This document shows positions 25,493-33,892 of a stretch of 64,000 nucleotides of DNA, in pieces. The translations under genes were made by a program, and so were the position numbers. Source of the stretch: Pseudonocardia sp. MH-G8 (lineage in GTDB: Bacteria > Actinomycetota > Actinomycetes > Mycobacteriales > Pseudonocardiaceae). The notes beneath the pieces were generated by a model, which was given only the letters and a program-made list of their open reading frames with translations, was not told the origin of the DNA and searched no databases. Every line of letters starts with the position of its first letter. The stretch's first letter is position 1. Location: contig NZ_NKYF01000030.1 in assembly GCF_002262885.1 (NCBI RefSeq), positions 59,396 to 123,395 on the forward strand, written 5' to 3'.

Positions 25493-26635
25493 ATGCGGAG
25501 GTTCGGCCGGCCGGGAGCCGCGAAGGACGCACAGCACACGGTCGTCCACCGACGTGCCGGGCAGTTCTGCGCCTGGCCCTACACGATGGGTTTCTGGGAG
25601 ACCGCGTCGGGCGGGTTGGTCGCCAACTTCATGTCCCTGGACGCCGACTACGACAACCCGGCCGGGATCAGCCACGACCGGCTCGGAGAACGCGGCGGCC
25701 GCGGGAGCCGGCTGGTCACGATCCGGTCGGCCGACCGCGGGCGCACCTGGGCCGATCCCGAGTTCGACGTCTACCCGCGGCCGACGGCGGACGGTCCCGG
25801 AGATATGGCGCGCTGGGGCCCGTTCGACTTCCTGGACCGCGACGTCCTGGTGAGCAACAGCAGCACCGATTTCGGCAAGCCCGAGAGCCGCTCCTTCGTC
25901 CGCGTCTCGACGGATGCGGGCCACAGCTGGACTCCGGCCGCCGAACTGCCGCTGGACGGGCTGCACTCGCTGTCGGCGATCAACTCGGCGCTGGTGCGCC
26001 CCGACGGCCGCTGCCTGCTGTTCCTGATCCAGGTCAGCGAGGACGGGTGGAACCGCAGGCCGCTGGTCTACGCCAGCACCGACGACGGCACGAGGTTCCA
26101 TTTCCTGTCCTTCATCACGCCGAAGCACGACCCCTTCGCGGCGGCCGAGGGGGACTGGAAGAGCACCTATCGGTTCGGCGGTCACCGCTGGTTCTATCCC
26201 CGTGGGGTGATGGTGGCGGGCGGCCGCATCCTGTGCACGCTGCGGTGTCAGCGCGACCCCACCGGCGTGATGTGGACAGAGCTGTTCTCCAGCGACGACG
26301 GCGGCCTGACCTGGGAGTTCCTCTCGCGGGTGAATGACTACGGGGCCCCGGGCAGCCTGGTCGCCATGGAGGACGGGCGGCTGGTCGTCGTCTACGGGTA
26401 CCGGCTGCCGCCCTACGGCATCCGCGCCGTGGTGAGCGAGGACGACGGCAGGAGCTGGGGTCCCGAGATCATCGTCCGGGACGACGGTGGGAGCTGGGAT
26501 CTGGGATATCCCAACGCCTTCGAGGCCGAGCCGGGCCGGATCGGCACGATCTACTACTTCAACAGTCGAGACGACGCCGTCCAGGCCGACGGCGGGGTGC
26601 GCCATATCGCGCACAGCAGCTTTGTGCCGGAGTGA
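25493..26635 (+). CDS. sialidase-like (BNR/Asp-box) beta-propeller protein
   Basis: The 380-residue protein contains five Asp-box-like repeats of the type S-x-D-x-G-x-x-W: SADRGRTW, STDAGHSW, STDDGTRF, SSDDGGLTW and SEDDGRSW. These mark a six-bladed sialidase-fold propeller. There is no signal peptide, so it should act in the cytoplasm, unlike secreted sialidases. Many family members are not sialidases but glycoside hydrolases, lyases or unknown enzymes. Its operon position suggests a role on the imported substrate. The ATG at 25493 is chosen over a GTG three codons earlier because of the GGTGAGGA site. Confidence 0.75.
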   Translation: MRRFGRPGAAKDAQHTVVHRRAGQFCAWPYTMGFWETASGGLVANFMSLDADYDNPAGISHDRLGERGGRGSRLVTIRSADRGRTWADPEFDVYPRPTADGPGDMARWGPFDFLDRDVLVSNSSTDFGKPESRSFVRVSTDAGHSWTPAAELPLDGLHSLSAINSALVRPDGRCLLFLIQVSEDGWNRRPLVYASTDDGTRFHFLSFITPKHDPFAAAEGDWKSTYRFGGHRWFYPRGVMVAGGRILCTLRCQRDPTGVMWTELFSSDDGGLTWEFLSRVNDYGAPGSLVAMEDGRLVVVYGYRLPPYGIRAVVSEDDGRSWGPEIIVRDDGGSWDLGYPNAFEAEPGRIGTIYYFNSRDDAVQADGGVRHIAHSSFVPE

Positions 26636-26653
26636 GCGGGAGGGGGAGCACGG

Positions 26654-28636
26654 ATGAACGCGCCGGAGCAGTGCGCCATCGACGCCCTCGCGCGCGACGT
26701 CGCGCGGGTCGAGTCGCTTCGCGCTGTGAAGAACCTACAGCGCAGCTACGCCCAGCACGGCCAGTTCGGGCGGTGGTCCGCGATGGCCGCGCTGTTCGCC
26801 GACGACGCCACGGTGCGCTGGGGCGACGAGACCGTGACCGGACGGGAGGCGATCGGGGCATGGCTCGCGGCCCGTGCGGGCGCGATGAACGGCCGCGCAC
26901 CGGGCTCCCTCCACACCGAGATCATCGATGAGCCGCTCGCGAACCTCTCGGTCGACGGGCGCACGGCCCAGGTCCGGTGGATGGCCATGCGCTTCCTCGG
27001 CGACGGCAGGGGTACGGCGCGCATCGACGGGGGGATCTACGAGAACGACTACGTCCTGGAGGACGGACACTGGCGCATCGCGCAGCTGCGGTACCACCCC
27101 CGGTTCGAGGGCGACGACCGCGACGGCTGGACCAACGTCGACGGTCAGGATCTGCCGGTGGTGGCGAAGCACTTCACCGCCGACGAGACGGGGATGCCGA
27201 TCCCCCCAGCGGTCGGCGATCCGCCGCGCAGCGCCGCGACCGTCGAGGACCTCGCGGCCAGGATCGGCCGGCTGAACGACGAGGACGCGGTCCGCAACCT
27301 GCAGAACGCCTACGGCTACTACGTCGATCGCAGGATGTGGAGCGACGTGGTCGACCTCTTCGTCGAGGACGCGGTCGTCACGATCACGGGTGTGGGCGAG
27401 TACGCAGGGCGGGCGGGCGTACGTCACGCGGTGGAGACGATGGGGCCCGAAGGCCTGTCCCCCGGCCACCTCAACGATCGCCCGAGCTTCGACGTCATCG
27501 TGGAGGTGCTGCCCGGCGGGCGGGAAGCCCGCAGCAGCGGCATCGAGCTGGGTCTGCTGGGCGATGCGACCGCGCGGGAGGGTTCCTGGGAGTTCTCCGC
27601 GTTCCACAACCGCTTCGTCAAGGAGGACGGGCTGTGGAAGCTGAAGGGGACGACGCTCACACCGTTGCTGCGCGCCGACTACTTCGAGGGGTGGGCGGAC
27701 GGTGGGATCGCGCTGCCCGGCCGGGCGTCTCCCGACGCGGCACCCGCCGGGGATGCTCCGCTCGACGAACCACCCCCTGACCGACCCCACCCCACCCCGC
27801 TCGACCTGGCCGATCTCACGCGCCGGCTCGCGCGCTCGCAGGCCTACGACGGCGTCGAGAACGTCTCCTCCGCGTACGGCTACTACCTCGACGACTTCCA
27901 GTGGGACGACATGGCGGCGATCTTCGCCGTCGACGGCCACAAGCAGTCGCCGTTCGCGGGCTACTACGTGGGCCGCGACCGGATCATCGGCGCGGCCGAG
28001 GCGAACTGGGGCCCGACCCCCGAACGCCGTCGCGCGATCTCGTTCCACTGGCGCACCCAGCCCGTGATCCACGTGTCACCGGACGGCCGGTCGGCGAACC
28101 TGCGCACCCGGCTGTTCCAGCCGCGCACCTCGATCGACCCGGCCGGCACGCCCAAGGGCTTCTACATGGGCGGCCTGCACGCCGGGATGTACCCCAACGA
28201 CCAGGCGGTGCTCGAGGACGGCGTCTGGCGGCTGTGGAGCGTGACCATCGACGAGCACTACTTCTCGTCGCACGACTGGAGGGGCGGCTGGGCGTCCGCG
28301 GTGGCGCGACCGGAGGGAGAGCCACTCCCGCCACCGAGTCGCCTGCTGGGTACGTACCCGCCCGACGTCGCGCTGACCGACCTGGGCCGCCGCCAGGAGG
28401 GGTTCCGCGGCGGTACGGGGACGCCCCTCCAGTGGCCCGCCATCCTGCCGATGTGGTTCCACTACCGGAACCCGGTGAGCGGTCGTGTCCCGCAGCGCTT
28501 CTGGCCCGACTGCGTGTTGTGCGAGCGGTTGCCCGAGGCCCGCATGACCGAGCACGGCTACCAGCAGCCGCCGGCCGGTCCCGAGCGTGACGGCGTGGAG
28601 CTGCGGGGCGGCGCCGGCGGTCAGCCGGCCAGCTGA
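26654..28636 (+). CDS. protein with three tandem SnoaL-like (NTF2-fold) domains
   Basis: The 660-residue protein holds three cone-shaped SnoaL-like modules, at about residues 10-165, 190-345 and 375-530. Each has the same start pattern (VKNLQRSYAQHG, VRNLQNAYGYYVDRR, VENVSSAYGYYLDDF) followed by an aspartate-rich turn (LFADDA, LFVEDA, IFAVDG). The last 130 residues are a separate proline- and arginine-rich tail. SnoaL-like domains work as cyclases, isomerases, hydratases or dehydrochlorinases, usually as single-domain dimers or trimers. A natural three-in-one chain is unusual. It closes the importer operon and overlaps a convergent gene by 16 bp. Confidence 0.82.
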   Translation: MNAPEQCAIDALARDVARVESLRAVKNLQRSYAQHGQFGRWSAMAALFADDATVRWGDETVTGREAIGAWLAARAGAMNGRAPGSLHTEIIDEPLANLSVDGRTAQVRWMAMRFLGDGRGTARIDGGIYENDYVLEDGHWRIAQLRYHPRFEGDDRDGWTNVDGQDLPVVAKHFTADETGMPIPPAVGDPPRSAATVEDLAARIGRLNDEDAVRNLQNAYGYYVDRRMWSDVVDLFVEDAVVTITGVGEYAGRAGVRHAVETMGPEGLSPGHLNDRPSFDVIVEVLPGGREARSSGIELGLLGDATAREGSWEFSAFHNRFVKEDGLWKLKGTTLTPLLRADYFEGWADGGIALPGRASPDAAPAGDAPLDEPPPDRPHPTPLDLADLTRRLARSQAYDGVENVSSAYGYYLDDFQWDDMAAIFAVDGHKQSPFAGYYVGRDRIIGAAEANWGPTPERRRAISFHWRTQPVIHVSPDGRSANLRTRLFQPRTSIDPAGTPKGFYMGGLHAGMYPNDQAVLEDGVWRLWSVTIDEHYFSSHDWRGGWASAVARPEGEPLPPPSRLLGTYPPDVALTDLGRRQEGFRGGTGTPLQWPAILPMWFHYRNPVSGRVPQRFWPDCVLCERLPEARMTEHGYQQPPAGPERDGVELRGGAGGQPAS

Positions 28637-29880
28637 CCGACCGTCTGGCTGATGGCCAGCGACCCGAACAGGACCAAGGACATCACGAGTACCACGGTGA
28701 CCGGTTTGCTGTTGCGAAGCTCGGGTGAGACCCGCCGTCGGCCGAGCAGGATGAGGAAGGCCACCACGAGCAGGGGCAGGAAGAAGGCCCCTGAAATCGC
28801 GTAGGCCAGCACGAGCTGAACCGGGCGACCGGCGAACATGATGACCAACGGAGCGAGCACCTGGAAAGCCAGGACCGCGGTGAAGAAGGGGCGCTTCGGC
28901 GCGATGTACTCGTCCGCCTGATCATCCGGTATCCGCCGCACCACCCGGATGCAGTCCGCCAGCATGTAGCAGAACCCGTTGAAGCCTCCGACGATGGACG
29001 AGAACACCACTACGAAGAAGGTGACGAAGAAGGTGACCCTGACGAACTGCCCGAACAGTTCCTGCAGGGGAGCGCCCAACGCCTCGAGCTCGGCGTTGCC
29101 GGAAATCGTCAGTCCGGTGCCGAACACCAGGGCGGTGCCCACGGTGCTGAGCGAGAGCACGAACACCAGGATGGCCGCATAGCTCACCGCAGCGTCTTTC
29201 CGCATCCTCGTGAGGTACGCGATGTCGGTCCACCCCTTGTCGCGCACCCAGTAGGCGTAGATCGCGATCGTTGCGGAACCGCCGATGCCGCCGATCATCG
29301 CCAGGGCGGCCGGGAAGGAACCACCCGGTATCGATATCGTCAACGTCTCGACGATGGTGGCCGGCTCCTCCATCGCACCGGCCGCGAAGATCGCGATCAC
29401 AACGACACCGAGGAACATCACGACCGAGAAGCCGACCATGTACTTCTCGAAGAAGTCGTACTTGCCGACGTACACGATCGCTCCCGAGATCAGGATGATC
29501 GCGATGGTCGTCGGCACAGCGGGCAACCCGGGAATCATCATCTCGAGGGCCAGCGCTGCAACTGATCCGAGACCGGCTCCGTACAGCGTCGTCATGGCCA
29601 CCACGGCGACCAGGAACAACCACGCGAAGCCGATGTGGATGGAGGCGATCTTGGCCATCAGCGTTGTCGGGCTGCTGAGCTGGAGACGACCGCTGGCCTC
29701 GGTGAGCACGTACTTGATGACCACGCCGACTACCGCGATCCACACCAGGCCCATGCCGAAGGACCCCGCGCCCTCGAGCGTGCTGACCAGGTCGCCCGCA
29801 CCGACGCTCGTGGCCGCGAGAGCGAGCCCGGGGCCGAAGAGGGCGACCTTCTGCCACCACGTTGCCTGGGTCGTACCCAC
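28621..29880 (-). CDS. Nramp-family-like membrane transporter lacking the canonical metal motifs
   Basis: The 419-residue protein has about eleven membrane helices with Nramp-type organisation. The helix-1 region, usually with the metal-binding DPGN, reads GPGLALAATSVGAGDL, and the helix-6 MPH motif is replaced by GGIGGSATIAIYAYW. Similar divergence is known in Nramp outgroups that carry aluminium, magnesium or unidentified substrates. The GTG at 29880 has GGGGGAG before it; the upstream extension to 30006 has no conserved sequence. It converges with the SnoaL-domain gene and follows the oxygenase gene 261 bp upstream on the same strand. Confidence 0.78.
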   Translation of the reverse strand: MGTTQATWWQKVALFGPGLALAATSVGAGDLVSTLEGAGSFGMGLVWIAVVGVVIKYVLTEASGRLQLSSPTTLMAKIASIHIGFAWLFLVAVVAMTTLYGAGLGSVAALALEMMIPGLPAVPTTIAIILISGAIVYVGKYDFFEKYMVGFSVVMFLGVVVIAIFAAGAMEEPATIVETLTISIPGGSFPAALAMIGGIGGSATIAIYAYWVRDKGWTDIAYLTRMRKDAAVSYAAILVFVLSLSTVGTALVFGTGLTISGNAELEALGAPLQELFGQFVRVTFFVTFFVVVFSSIVGGFNGFCYMLADCIRVVRRIPDDQADEYIAPKRPFFTAVLAFQVLAPLVIMFAGRPVQLVLAYAISGAFFLPLLVVAFLILLGRRRVSPELRNSKPVTVVLVMSLVLFGSLAISQTVGQLAG

Positions 29881-30141
29881 GTTCGCTCCCCCACGTCCGA
29901 CTCGGCCACCGCCTCGGTGCACCGTCCGGACATCTCGAGGCCGAGGATCCGCGCGCGGGCCATCTCGTGCCCGCGCCGTTGCCGCTACTGTCCACTGAGC
30001 GGACACTTGACCGGATGGCGGAACGGATCGTTGCAGAGCATCCGTGACCCGTCAAGGAGCCGTGCAGTCACCAGAGGACCCGTGCCGACGGAGCGCGCTC
30101 TGTGCGCCGGCCGGGAAGCGCGGCCTGGAGCGCACCACGGA

Positions 30142-31146
30142 CTACGGCGCCGGGGCGAAGAGCTTCTGCATCTTCGTCGCGATCCACTGTCCTGCCGTCT
30201 CGCTCGGGTTCTGCGCGTCGTCCGGGGAGGTGAGCGACCGCACGGGGCCGGCCGGGGCGTCGTGGTTGGGCTGGTAGAAGAACGGGACGGACAGGCGGGA
30301 GGAGGTGTCCCCGCCCTCCGGGTTGACCACGCGGTGCAGGGTCGACACCCAGCGTCCACCACTCCAGCGGGCCATCAGGTCGCCGATGTTGACCACGAAG
30401 CTGCCCGGGACGGCCGGCACGTCGCGCCACTCACCCGTGTCGGTGCGGACCTGCAGGCCGGTGAGGTCGTCCTCCTGGTAGAGAACGGTCAGGGCGCCGA
30501 AGTCGGTGTGCGGCCCCCTGCGCAGCTGGCCGGGAAGGGGCGACTCGATCTGCGGGAAGTAGTAGTTGGCGGTGAGCGACGACAGGTGCCGGTCGAACCG
30601 GTCGTCGAAGAAGTCCTCGCCGAGCTCCAGCGCGAGGGCGAACAGGCGCATGAGGTCGGCGGACAGCTCCGTCATGACCGACATGTACTCGTGCCACGTG
30701 GTGGTGAAGTCGGTCGGGGCGCTCGGCCAGGCGTTGGCCAGCTTCCACGGTGCCCGGTAGTCGCCCAGCCCGGTTCGCTCGCGCGCGCTCAGCTCGCCCG
30801 TGACGTGCACGCCGAAGGCCTCGCACAGGTCGGGCGGCGTCTTCTGGTCGAGGCTCTGGGCGGTCGTCCCGCCGGAACGTCGGAAACCGGATACGTCCGG
30901 TCCGCTCGCCACTGCCGCCTTCTCCGCATCGGGAAGTCGGAAGAACGCGTTCGTCGTCGTGTACAGCCGCTCGACCAACGGTCGAGGCACCCCGTGCCCG
31001 ACGATCGTGAAGAATCCCGAGCGCGCACAAGCCTCACCGATCGCTGCGGCGAGGACGGCGCGCCCGTGCGCACTGCGCCGATCGGACAGGTCGATCACCG
31101 GCACGAAGCCGCTGACGATGCCGGCGGTTTCCCGTTCCTGGTCCAT
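30142..31146 (-). CDS. 2-oxoglutarate/Fe(II)-dependent oxygenase, isopenicillin-N-synthase-like
   Basis: The 334-residue protein has the N-terminal DIOX_N region (VPVIDLSD to ACARSGFFTIVGHGVP) and the double-stranded beta-helix with iron ligands H213 and D215 (HTDFGAL) and H271 (STLHRVVNP). It also has the 2-oxoglutarate-binding RLSVPFF. These enzymes hydroxylate, desaturate or close rings on small molecules. The ATG at 31146 follows a purine-rich GAGGAGAGGGAAGAGAAG. It lies 61 bp after a drug-exporter gene on the same strand and may share its promoter. Confidence 0.88.
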   Translation of the reverse strand: MDQERETAGIVSGFVPVIDLSDRRSAHGRAVLAAAIGEACARSGFFTIVGHGVPRPLVERLYTTTNAFFRLPDAEKAAVASGPDVSGFRRSGGTTAQSLDQKTPPDLCEAFGVHVTGELSARERTGLGDYRAPWKLANAWPSAPTDFTTTWHEYMSVMTELSADLMRLFALALELGEDFFDDRFDRHLSSLTANYYFPQIESPLPGQLRRGPHTDFGALTVLYQEDDLTGLQVRTDTGEWRDVPAVPGSFVVNIGDLMARWSGGRWVSTLHRVVNPEGGDTSSRLSVPFFYQPNHDAPAGPVRSLTSPDDAQNPSETAGQWIATKMQKLFAPAP

Positions 31147-31207
31147 CAACTTCTCTTCCCTCTCCTCGAACTCGGGATTGCGATGTCTGGCCGTCCTCGG
31201 CCACGGA

Positions 31208-32659
31208 TCACCGATGCGCAACGTGTGATTCGGCGGTTCCGTCCGGTGCTCGTGGCGTGCGCAGCGGGATCAGCGCCGCGGCGATGCATGCCGTTGCGGC
31301 GAGGACCCCGAAGGCCACGGTCAGCGCGGTGGCGTAGCCGTGGACCGTCGCCGCGGTCTCCGTGATCTCCTGCTCCACGAGACGCGACGCGGCAGCGCTC
31401 GCGGCGACCGTGTTGAACAGGGCGGTGCCCAGCGCTGCCCCGAGCTGCTGTGCGGCGTTGTAGGTCGCGGCTGCGGCACCGATGTCGTGCGGTCGCAGGT
31501 GCGCGGTCGCCAGGCCTGCGGTCGGCGACAGCACGCATCCGAGGCCGAGGCCGGTGAGGACCAGGGCGGGTGTCAGGTAGAGGGCCAGGACCTCCCCGCT
31601 CTGCGGCGTCAAGCGGGTCACGATGAGCAGCCCCGCCGCGGCCGAGAGCAGCCCCGCCACGATCACCACACCCGGTGCGACCCGACCGTGCAGCTTTCCC
31701 GCGATGAAGGTCGACCCGATCAACGCGGCCACCGCGTTGATGATCAGTGTCATCCCGGCCTGCACCGGCGAGTAGCCGAGGACCGTCTGCGTGTAGTAGC
31801 TCATGAACAGGAAGAACCCGAACATGGCCACGAACATCAGCGTGACCGCTGCGAACGCACCCGCGCGGCCGCGATGGCGCAGTACCCGCATCGGCAGCAG
31901 CGGGTGGCGCACGCGCACCTCTGCGGCGACGAACGCACCCAGCAGCAGCACTCCGACGGCCAGTAGCGCCACCACCACCGGCGAGCCCCACCCGAGCGAC
32001 TCGGCCTGGTTGACGGCGTAGACCACGGCGACGAAGGCCGCGGCGCTGAGCACCGCGCCCGGGAGGTCGAGTCGCCCCGCCCCGGCCGCGGGCCGGTCCC
32101 GCGGGACGACCGTGGTGCCGAGCAGCGCGAACAGCGCGACCGGGACGTTGATGAACAGGCACCACCGCCAGCTCGCGTACTCGGTGAGCAGGCCGCCCGC
32201 CACCAGCCCGACTGCCGATCCGGCGGCCCCGACCGCTGTGAACACCCCGAATGCCCGGCCGCGTTCACGCCCCTCGCTGAAGGCGGTGGTCAACAACGAC
32301 AGCCCGGCGGGCGCGAGGATCGCGGCGAACGCGCCTTGCAACGCGCGCGTCGCGAACAGCATGCCCGGGCCCGTCGCAGCCCCGGCGAGCGCCGACGCGG
32401 CGGCGAACCCGGCAAGACCGATCATGAACGTGCGCCGGTGACCGAGGACGCTGCTGATCCGCCCGCCGATCAGCAGCAAGCCGCCGAAGGCCAGCGCGTA
32501 CGCGGTGACGACCCAGTGCCGGCTCGAGTCGGACATGCTCAGCGCCTGCTGCGCCGACGGAAGCGCGATGTTCACGATCGTCCCGTCCAGAACCACCAGC
32601 AACTGCGCCGCGCTCACCACCGGCAACGTCCACCACCGTCGCGAGGCGTCCTCCACCAT
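31208..32659 (-). CDS. MFS drug exporter, DHA2 (EmrB/QacA, 14-helix) type
   Basis: The 483-residue protein has 14 predicted membrane segments, the helix-1 motif LLVVLDGTIVNIALP, the GGRISSVLGHRRTF loop and the antiporter motif C in helix 5 (GSAVGLVAGGLL). DHA2 proteins export drugs or small metabolites in exchange for protons. The ATG at 32659 has GGGGAGAAC before it. A divergent TetR gene and two operator-like palindromes lie in between, the usual layout of an inducible efflux pump. Confidence 0.9.
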   Translation of the reverse strand: MVEDASRRWWTLPVVSAAQLLVVLDGTIVNIALPSAQQALSMSDSSRHWVVTAYALAFGGLLLIGGRISSVLGHRRTFMIGLAGFAAASALAGAATGPGMLFATRALQGAFAAILAPAGLSLLTTAFSEGRERGRAFGVFTAVGAAGSAVGLVAGGLLTEYASWRWCLFINVPVALFALLGTTVVPRDRPAAGAGRLDLPGAVLSAAAFVAVVYAVNQAESLGWGSPVVVALLAVGVLLLGAFVAAEVRVRHPLLPMRVLRHRGRAGAFAAVTLMFVAMFGFFLFMSYYTQTVLGYSPVQAGMTLIINAVAALIGSTFIAGKLHGRVAPGVVIVAGLLSAAAGLLIVTRLTPQSGEVLALYLTPALVLTGLGLGCVLSPTAGLATAHLRPHDIGAAAATYNAAQQLGAALGTALFNTVAASAAASRLVEQEITETAATVHGYATALTVAFGVLAATACIAAALIPLRTPRAPDGTAESHVAHR

Positions 32660-32674
32660 GTTCTCCCCGTCTCG

Positions 32675-32688
32675 CTACCGTCGTTCGG
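32675..32688. promoter_or_regulatory. degenerate TetR operator, site 1
   Basis: CTACCGTCGTTCGG differs at two of fourteen positions from the stronger site at 32695-32708 and lies exactly 20 bp from it, about two helical turns. It is next to the ribosome site of the exporter gene. Confidence 0.5.
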
Positions 32689-32691
32689 CTC

Positions 32692-32710
32692 CCTCTAACG
32701 TCGTTAGGGG
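32692..32710. promoter_or_regulatory. TetR operator, site 2
   Basis: CTAACG-T-CGTTAG is a perfect 6-bp inverted repeat around one base. Two more pairs match outside a single mismatch, giving a 19-bp palindrome between the exporter and its TetR gene. The position is typical for a repressor acting on both promoters. Confidence 0.7.
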
Positions 32711-32767
32711 CAGCGATCACCGTACTACACTCGCCGGGGCGGTCCGGCCGGTCGGAGTGGGTGAGGT

Positions 32768-33493
32768 GTGACGAACGTGGCGAGCGATCAGGTCCCCGAT
32801 GACGGGGTGCGCAGTGTCTGGCTGCGCCCGCGCCCCACCAAGAGGGGTGCGCCACCGCTGACGCTCGACCGCATCGTCGGAGCCGCCGTCGAACTGCTCG
32901 ACGAGGAAGGGATCGAGCGGCTCACCATGCGGCGGCTCGCCGAGCGGCTCGGAGTGGTCGCGCCCTCGCTGTACTGGCACGTCGAGACCAAGGACGACGT
33001 GCTCGACCTCGCCGTCGACGAGATCTTCGGGGATGTTCCCCCCGGAACAGGATCCGCGGCCTCGTGGCGGGACGACGTCACCGCCGTGCTGACGGCGTGG
33101 CGCGCCGCGATGCTGCGCCACCCGTGGGCCTCCGCCCTGCCGGCCCGGCGCCGACCGACGATCGGCCCGAACTTCCTGACCTGGATGGAGATCCTGCAAG
33201 CGACGCTCGCGCGCGCGGGGTTCCACGGAAGCAGCCGTTCCGCGGCGACGTGGGCGCTGTACAACCACGTCATGGGCTCGGCCGCATCCCAGTCGACGCT
33301 GCAGATCTCCGCCGAGGAGCGCCGAGTCGGCCAGCAGCAGCTCCGCGCCCAGAACGACCGCTACCCGACGCTCGCCGGCGGCGGTTACCTCTACGACGAC
33401 GATTGGGACCGCGCCTTCGCCTGCGGGATGGACTACCTGCTCGACGGGCTCCAGGTGCAGCTCGACCGGACCCGGGAGTCTTCGGCCCCTTGA
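32768..33493 (+). CDS. TetR-family repressor of the divergent exporter
   Basis: The 241-residue protein has the N-terminal HTH (about residues 30-78, LTMRRLAERLGVVAPSLYWHVETKDD, the classical TetR recognition helix with LYWH) and a TetR_C-type ligand domain. Start GTG at 32768. It should repress the DHA2 exporter and itself until a ligand is bound. The following SnoaL gene starts 33 bp downstream and may be co-transcribed. Confidence 0.88.
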   Translation: MTNVASDQVPDDGVRSVWLRPRPTKRGAPPLTLDRIVGAAVELLDEEGIERLTMRRLAERLGVVAPSLYWHVETKDDVLDLAVDEIFGDVPPGTGSAASWRDDVTAVLTAWRAAMLRHPWASALPARRRPTIGPNFLTWMEILQATLARAGFHGSSRSAATWALYNHVMGSAASQSTLQISAEERRVGQQQLRAQNDRYPTLAGGGYLYDDDWDRAFACGMDYLLDGLQVQLDRTRESSAP

Positions 33494-33526
33494 CCCTCTC
33501 CCCGGGGGAGACCGGAGCGTGGGGGC

Positions 33527-33892
33527 ATGACAGTCGATGGAACCGAGGCCACCAGGACCTCGTGGGACGAACTACCGACCGCGATCACCACGTACCTCAC
33601 CGCGCACCAGGCCCATGACACGGCCACGGCGATCACGACGTTCACGCAGGACGCCGTCGTGATTGACGAGGGGCGCACCTACCGCGGACGGGACGAGATC
33701 CGGACCTGGATGGGAAGGGCGGCCGGGGAGTACACCTTCACCACCGAGTTCACCGGTGCCACCACGATCGACGAGACGCAGGTCGACGTGCTCCAGCACC
33801 TGGAGGGGAACTTCCCCGGTGGAGTGGCCGATCTGCACTTCCGGTTCACCTCGTCAGGTCCCGCGATCAGCCGGCTGGTGATCGAACCGTGA
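33527..33892 (+). CDS. SnoaL-like small protein
   Basis: The 121-residue protein has the NTF2/SnoaL fold pattern: ITTYLTAHQAHDTATAITTF, then DAVVIDEGRTYRGRDEIRTWM, then a beta-rich end with FRF. The role is unknown; family members are isomerases, hydrolases or ligand-binding proteins. Its TGA overlaps the GTG of the SDR gene (GTGA), so the two are translated together. Confidence 0.75.
   Translation: MTVDGTEATRTSWDELPTAITTYLTAHQAHDTATAITTFTQDAVVIDEGRTYRGRDEIRTWMGRAAGEYTFTTEFTGATTIDETQVDVLQHLEGNFPGGVADLHFRFTSSGPAISRLVIEP

Noticed and set aside
25493..26635. Secreted virulence-type sialidase
   Set aside because: No signal peptide or catalytic Arg triad could be identified by eye; only the Asp-box propeller is supported.
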